This document shows, one piece after another, positions 60,595 through 64,000 of a DNA stretch of 64,000 nt. A program made the position numbers and the translations under genes. Every line of letters begins with the position of its first letter. The first letter of the stretch is position 1. Where the stretch lies: assembly GCF_024435355.1 (NCBI RefSeq), contig NZ_JAMJWG010000023.1, positions 99,689 to 163,688 on the forward strand, written 5' to 3'. A model generated the notes under the pieces. That model made no database searches. It saw only the letters and a list, made by a program, of their open reading frames with translations, and had not been told where the DNA came from. The DNA comes from Streptomyces odontomachi. GTDB lineage: Bacteria; Actinomycetota; Actinomycetes; Streptomycetales; Streptomycetaceae.

Positions 60595-60793
60595 GGTTCA
60601 AGTCCCCTCAGTCGACATCGCGGTCATTGTGATGGTGGGCGTCGGCGGACCGCGACCGGCCCGGCCGCCGTCGCACCGGCCGTCCACCGCTTTCGAATAC
60701 CAGTCCTGCTCACGCCGGGTGTGCCGCACACGGACCGGCCCTGTGACCCATCTCGCGCATCGGACGCCGTTCTCAACTATCCGGCCCCTCGGT

Positions 60794-60799
60794 TACAGT
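60794..60799 (+). promoter_or_regulatory. Candidate -10 box TACAGT for riboswitch transcript
   Basis: It lies about 90 nt before the aptamer; no strong -35 is seen upstream. Nothing else in 60595-60889 is recognised. Confidence 0.35.
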
Positions 60800-60889
60800 C
60801 TTGAACAACGCAGGTTGCCTTCGCATGCCGAGGGAGTGCCTGCCGACAGACGCTCCGGTGCCACCCCTAAAGGCTCCGGAGTCATATTG

Positions 60890-61026
60890 CTCATCCAGAG
60901 GGGCAGAGGGATACGGCCCGTTGAAGCCCCGGCAACCCTCCAGCTGGTCCGACTCATCGTTGAGGCTCCCAGCTCGGGAAGGTGCCAATTCCGTCTCACG
61001 GCGAGGTGCGTCGTGGGGAAGATGAG
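60890..61026 (+). ncRNA. SAM-I (S-box) riboswitch upstream of metM
   Basis: P1 is CTCATC (60890-60895) with GATGAG (61021-61026). Between them are the SAM-I core elements: CCAGAGGGGCAGAGGGA, the GGCCC-GTTGAAGCCCCGGCAACC block, and the GGTGCCAATTCC motif. The 3' P1 strand touches GAGGAG, 20 nt before the start, so SAM binding would sequester a ribosome-binding purine tract or stabilise a short CCTCC-pairing hairpin. This is the classical architecture of a SAM-responsive leader, placed ahead of a homocysteine-forming gene. Confidence 0.93.
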
Positions 61027-61045
61027 GAGAAAGGGCCTCCCTATC

Positions 61046-62335
61046 ATGGCTTCGCAGCCTCTTGCCGCCGACCAACCCGCCTCTGTCGACCTCGGGCCTG
61101 CCGTGGCCCTGTCCTGTCGCGAGTGCGGCGAGCGCTTCCCGCTGGGCCCCATCTTCGCCTGTGAGAGCTGTTTCGGCCCCCTCGAGGCCACCTACGACCT
61201 TCCCCTGGGCGACCCGGAGGGCCTGCGCAAGAAGATCGAGGCGGGCCCGACCAACCTGTGGCGCTACGCCCCGTTGCTGCCCGTCCCCGCCGACGTCGCC
61301 AGCAAGCCGAACCTGAACCCGGGCTGGACCAAGCTCGTCAAGGCGGACCGGCTCGCCGCCGAGCTCGGCATCACCGGTGGCCTGTACATCAAGGACGACT
61401 CCGGCAACCCGACGCACTCCTTCAAGGACCGCGTCGTCGCGCAGGCCGTGGAGGCCGCACGCGCCTTCGGCTTCACCACCCTCTCGTGCTCCTCCACGGG
61501 CAACCTGGCCGGCGCGATCGGCGCCGCCGCCGCCCGTGCCGGCTTCCGCTCCTGCGTCTTCATCCCGCACGACCTGGAGCAGGGCAAGGTCGTCATGGCC
61601 GCGGTCTACGGTGGCGAGGTCGTCGCCATCAAGGGCACCTACGACGACGTGAACCGCTTCTGCTCCGAGCTGATCGGCGACCCGCTCGGAGAGGGCTGGG
61701 GCTTCGTCAACGTGAACCTCCGGCCGTACTACGCCGAGGGCTCCAAGACCCTGGCCTACGAGATCTGCGAGCAGCTCGGCTGGCAGCTGCCCGACCAGCT
61801 GGTCATCCCGATCGCGTCGGGCTCCCAGCTCACGAAGATCGACAAGGGGCTCCAGGAGCTGATCAAGCTGGGCCTGGTCGAGGACAAGCCGTACAAGATC
61901 TTCGGAGCCCAGGCGGAGGGCTGCTCGCCGGTGTCCACCGCCTTCAAGGCCGGCCACGACGTCGTACGCCCCCAGAAGCCGGACACCATCGCCAAGTCCC
62001 TGGCGATAGGCAACCCCGCCGACGGTCCCTACGTCCTGGACATCGCACGCCGCACCGGCGGTGCGGTGGAGGACGTGAACGACCCTCAGATCGTCGCGGC
62101 GATCAAGCTGCTGGCTCGCACCGAGGGCATCTTCGCGGAGACCGCGGGCGGTGTCACGGTCGGTGTGACCCGGAAGCTCGTCGAGAACGGGCTGCTCGAC
62201 CCGGCCCTGACCACCGTGGTGCTGAACACCGGCGACGGGCTGAAGACCCTGGACGCCGTGGCCCCCACCACCGGCCCGTCCGTCACCATCGCGCCCAGCC
62301 TCGAGGCGTTCCGCGAGGCGGGTCTGGCCGGCTGA
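61046..62335 (+). CDS. metM: Threonine-synthase-like homocysteine synthase MetM
   Basis: 429 residues. Fold-type II PLP enzyme: a Cys4 zinc-ribbon-like start (CREC at 24-27, CESC at 39-42), PLP Lys127 in GNPTHSFKDRV, SCSSTGNLAGAIGAAAARAGF (phosphate loop) and the LNTGDGLKTLD end, all as in threonine synthase. In Streptomyces the genuine thrC lies with hom and thrB elsewhere; this paralogue with a di-Gly sulfur carrier behind it matches the reported MetM/MetO pair, which makes L-homocysteine from O-phosphohomoserine and a thiocarboxylated carrier. The SAM-I riboswitch agrees with methionine rather than threonine control. The gene symbol is by that recollection and context. Confidence 0.85.
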   Translation: MASQPLAADQPASVDLGPAVALSCRECGERFPLGPIFACESCFGPLEATYDLPLGDPEGLRKKIEAGPTNLWRYAPLLPVPADVASKPNLNPGWTKLVKADRLAAELGITGGLYIKDDSGNPTHSFKDRVVAQAVEAARAFGFTTLSCSSTGNLAGAIGAAAARAGFRSCVFIPHDLEQGKVVMAAVYGGEVVAIKGTYDDVNRFCSELIGDPLGEGWGFVNVNLRPYYAEGSKTLAYEICEQLGWQLPDQLVIPIASGSQLTKIDKGLQELIKLGLVEDKPYKIFGAQAEGCSPVSTAFKAGHDVVRPQKPDTIAKSLAIGNPADGPYVLDIARRTGGAVEDVNDPQIVAAIKLLARTEGIFAETAGGVTVGVTRKLVENGLLDPALTTVVLNTGDGLKTLDAVAPTTGPSVTIAPSLEAFREAGLAG

Positions 62336-62456
62336 GGCCGACCGCAGCCTGAGGCCCGCCACCGGCGCGGTGCCGCCGTGTGCCGCCGGGCAGCCGGGCA
62401 GTTCCCCCACCCCGTCCACTCCGCATCCGCCGTCCAGGACCAGGAAAGGCCTGAAC

Positions 62457-62732
62457 ATGAGCGTCAATGTCCGAATCCCGACGATCCTTCGCACGTACAC
62501 CGGCGGCCAGGCCGAGGTGCAGGCGGAGGGCAGCACCCTCGGCGAGGTCATCGCCGACCTGGAGAACCGACACACCGGCATCGCCGCCCGTGTCCTCGAT
62601 GACCAGGGCAAGCTCCGCCGCTTCGTGAACGTGTACGTGAACGACGACGACGTCCGCTTCGAGCAGGGCCTGGAGACGGCCACGCCGGACGGCGCCGGCG
62701 TGTCGATCATCCCGGCGGTCGCCGGCGGCTGA
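62457..62732 (+). CDS. metO: MoaD/ThiS-family sulfur carrier MetO
   Basis: 91 residues from ATG 62457 (GGAAAGG 7 nt upstream). Ubiquitin-like fold with RIPTILRTYTGGQAEVQAEGSTLGEVIADLEN and FVNVYVNDDDVRF; the protein ends exactly in Ala-Gly-Gly, the C-terminal di-glycine that is adenylated and thiocarboxylated. It would give sulfur to MetM 121 bp upstream. CysO of M. tuberculosis is the closest-known analogue of this chemistry. It shares the riboswitch transcript, since no promoter or terminator separates it from metM. Confidence 0.9.
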   Translation: MSVNVRIPTILRTYTGGQAEVQAEGSTLGEVIADLENRHTGIAARVLDDQGKLRRFVNVYVNDDDVRFEQGLETATPDGAGVSIIPAVAGG

Positions 62733-62838
62733 GCCGCGGTCACATCGCGACGGGGATCGGCCGCAGACACGACGGCTTGATCCATCGGCGTGCCGGGTCG
62801 AGCCGCTCCGTCCGCGTCGGATACATTGCCCCGCCTTA

Positions 62839-62871
62839 TTGCCCCCTCCACGGATGAAGTGGAGGGGGCAA
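62839..62871 (+). terminator. Terminator after metO
   Basis: An exact 13-bp stem (TTGCCCCCTCCAC and its complement) with a 7-nt loop, 106 nt after the metO stop. Confidence 0.9.
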
Positions 62872-63230
62872 TTCGCTGTGGTTGAAGGCGCTACAGTTGG
62901 GGTAACGCCCCGCTCGCCCTCGGCAGACCGCCGAGTAAGTTGTGCTGAGCGGCGACAAGAAATAGCCAAAGTACCCGGCCCTTTTTAGCCAATCCTGGCT
63001 CTTTTCTAGCCCGACTTGCCCTGAATTCCGGCAAATTCTCGGTATATAACCGATCTGTTCGGCGCAGAATTCTCGTCCGATTGACCTGTTGCAGACGGCA
63101 GTTGGACAGATACATTCAGCCGCGGTCGGCGCGTTCCGGCGCACACCCCCCAACCGGTTTGGGGCGTGAGGTCTGACCCGGGTCCGCGAAGTGCGGTCCT
63201 GTGCAAGGGCCAGTAATAGGGGAGTTAGGC
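62872..63230. other. AT-rich promoter and leader region of the cold-shock gene
   Basis: About 62940-63115 is clearly richer in A and T than the rest of the window. It holds a TATATAACC -10-like element near 63042-63050, a small hairpin AGCCA-ATCC-TGGCT (62987-63000) followed by a T-rich stretch, and a leader of more than 150 nt before the csp start. No gene is supported. Confidence 0.5.
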
Positions 63231-63434
63231 ATGGCTCAGGGCACCGTCAAGTGGTTCAACGCGGAGAAGGGCTACGGCTTCATCGCGGTCGACGGTGGTG
63301 CGGATGTTTTCGTCCACTACAGTGCGATCCAGATGGACGGCTACCGCACCCTGGAAGAAGGCCAGCGGGTCGAATTCGAGATCTCGCAGGGTCAGAAGGG
63401 GCCGCAGGCGGACATGGTCCGAGTGGCCAGCTAA
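63231..63434 (+). CDS. csp: Cold-shock protein (CspA-type)
   Basis: 67 residues, family length. GTVKWFNAEKGYGFIAVDGG carries RNP1 (KGYGFI) and DVFVHYSAI carries RNP2 (VFVHY), the RNA-binding aromatic patches of the OB fold. GGGGAG is 7 nt upstream of ATG 63231. It melts RNA structure and is usually constitutive or cold-induced; the long AT-rich leader fits post-transcriptional control. It lies between the metO terminator and its own hairpin, a single-gene unit. Confidence 0.95.
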   Translation: MAQGTVKWFNAEKGYGFIAVDGGADVFVHYSAIQMDGYRTLEEGQRVEFEISQGQKGPQADMVRVAS

Positions 63435-63459
63435 GGCGCCGACAAACAGCAACGACATA

Positions 63460-63497
63460 GTAGGGCCCGCATCCTCAGACCGGGGTGCGGGCCCTAC
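63460..63497 (+). terminator. Terminator after csp
   Basis: An exact 12-bp stem (GTAGGGCCCGCA and its complement) with a 14-nt loop, 25 nt after the csp stop. Confidence 0.9.
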
Positions 63498-63682
63498 GCA
63501 TTCCCTCGCCCTGTGCACGCCTCAGGCCCGGGTGCGCCCAGGCCCGGGCGTGCGCCGGGTCGGGGCGGGCCTCCGCCCGCGCCCGCCTGTCTCTCGGCCC
63601 GCCGCCCTCCTGCGGCCCGCCACCCCCCGTGCTCGCCTCGCCACGTACCGGCGTCGGGCGACCCCGCGCTGTAAGGGTCTAC

Positions 63683-63709
63683 CTTGCACTCGAAGGGGGA
63701 GAGTGCTAA
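63683..63709. promoter_or_regulatory. CIRCE element 1 (HrcA operator)
   Basis: CTTGCACTC-N9-GAGTGCTAA, a near-perfect CIRCE (TTAGCACTC-N9-GAGTGCTAA). A promoter (TTGCAC 63684-63689, 17 bp, TAATCA 63707-63712) is embedded in it, so HrcA binding would block groEL2 transcription. Confidence 0.8.
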
Positions 63710-63718
63710 TCATTGGCA

Positions 63719-63745
63719 TTAGCACTCTGAAGGTGAGAGTGACAG
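63719..63745. promoter_or_regulatory. CIRCE element 2 (degenerate right arm)
   Basis: TTAGCACTC-N9-GAGTGACAG, with a perfect left arm and a right arm matching only GAGTG. It lies 36 bp downstream of CIRCE 1 centre to centre, within the leader. The two share the inner arms such that GAGTGCTAA-N9-TTAGCACTC can also be read. Confidence 0.6.
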
Positions 63746-63904
63746 AAGAAGGACCGGGTCGGTGAGGTTCACCGGTCGCGTGGGGCATGGATCCACAGCG
63801 GCGGGGGACCGTCCGTCGCGGGCGCCAGCGCGGTCCGGAGCAATCCGCCCCACGCCCTCGTCAGGGCCAGGGGAGACCTCTGTTGTCCGGGAGGACCACT
63901 TCAC

Positions 63905-64000
63905 ATGGCCAAGATCATCGCGTTCAACGAGGAGGCACGGCGCGGCCTTGAGCGCGGCATGAATCAGCTTGCCGACGCCGTCAAGGTGACCCTGGGCCCT
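63905..64000 (+). CDS. groEL2: Chaperonin GroEL2, 5' end only
   Basis: The first 32 codons, AKIIAFNEEARRGLERGMNQLADAVKVTLGP, are the invariant GroEL start; the rest lies beyond the window. There is no groES directly before it, so this is the lone second GroEL of actinobacteria, controlled by HrcA through the CIRCE sites. GGGAGG-like and GAGG purines lie upstream (about 63888-63896). Confidence 0.96.
   Translation, partial: MAKIIAFNEEARRGLERGMNQLADAVKVTLGP

Noticed and set aside
59861..61045. Long in-frame extension upstream of metM
   Set aside because: It runs through the riboswitch and gpgS; the ATG at 61046 gives the normal enzyme N-terminus.
63701..63727. GAGTGCTAA-N9-TTAGCACTC read as one reversed CIRCE
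   Set aside because: The order of arms is opposite to the HrcA site; the two correctly oriented CIRCE elements on either side explain it.

Overview
The window is GC-rich, high-coding-density actinobacterial DNA. Gene order and protein sequences point strongly to Streptomyces. From memory, the run phoU-phoR-phoP, secreted protein, carD, ispD-ispF, cysS, rlmB-like, DoxX, NTP-transferase, msiK and, further right, cdgB, nagA-nagK, otsB/otsA, gpgS, a thrC-like gene with a sulfur carrier, csp and groEL2 matches the SCO4228-SCO4296 part of the S. coelicolor core chromosome. GTG starts, C/G-ending codons, mycothiol-type DinB proteins and starts lying 6-8 nt after a -10 box (leaderless transcripts) fit this.

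Layout. 1-6.5 kb is accessory and regulatory: a lipoprotein fragment, a PadR/membrane-protein pair, a small HTH regulator, a GNAT-DinB fusion with a VOC protein, MarR and a methyltransferase, and a Cys-rich mini-protein. 6.9-10 kb holds the phosphate control genes phoU and phoR-phoP. 10-22.5 kb is conserved housekeeping: CarD, MEP isoprenoid enzymes IspD/IspF, CysRS, a 2'-O-rRNA methyltransferase, DoxX, a sugar nucleotidyltransferase and MsiK, the shared ATPase of sugar ABC importers. tRNA-Thr(UGU) follows at 22.8 kb.

23-44 kb is a patchwork: an ABC ATPase, a Ser/Thr kinase, a serine hydrolase, an editing-domain-less threonyl-tRNA synthetase behind a Thr-codon leader peptide and hairpin, two MFS exporters with an AraC regulator, a PLP decarboxylase and MocR regulator sharing a nine-copy 23-bp repeat array, an antibiotic-kinase-like protein, acetyltransferases, an MFS efflux gene broken by one in-frame TGA, a pentapeptide-repeat protein and TerD.

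44-64 kb returns to core genes: ArfB-like hydrolase, flavin reductase, the diguanylate cyclase CdgB (with CRP-like and BldD-like sites upstream), amino-sugar catabolism nagK-nagA under a DasR-type dre site, trehalose otsB/otsA, gpgS, a SAM-I riboswitch ahead of a threonine-synthase-like gene plus di-glycine sulfur carrier (the MetM/MetO homocysteine route), a cold-shock protein and groEL2 with two CIRCE elements.

The most interesting items are the thrS attenuator, the riboswitch-metM-metO unit, the 23-bp repeat array, the CRP/BldD sites at cdgB, the Cys-rich peptide and the GNAT-DinB fusion. All functions are inferred from reading the sequence; no database search was run.
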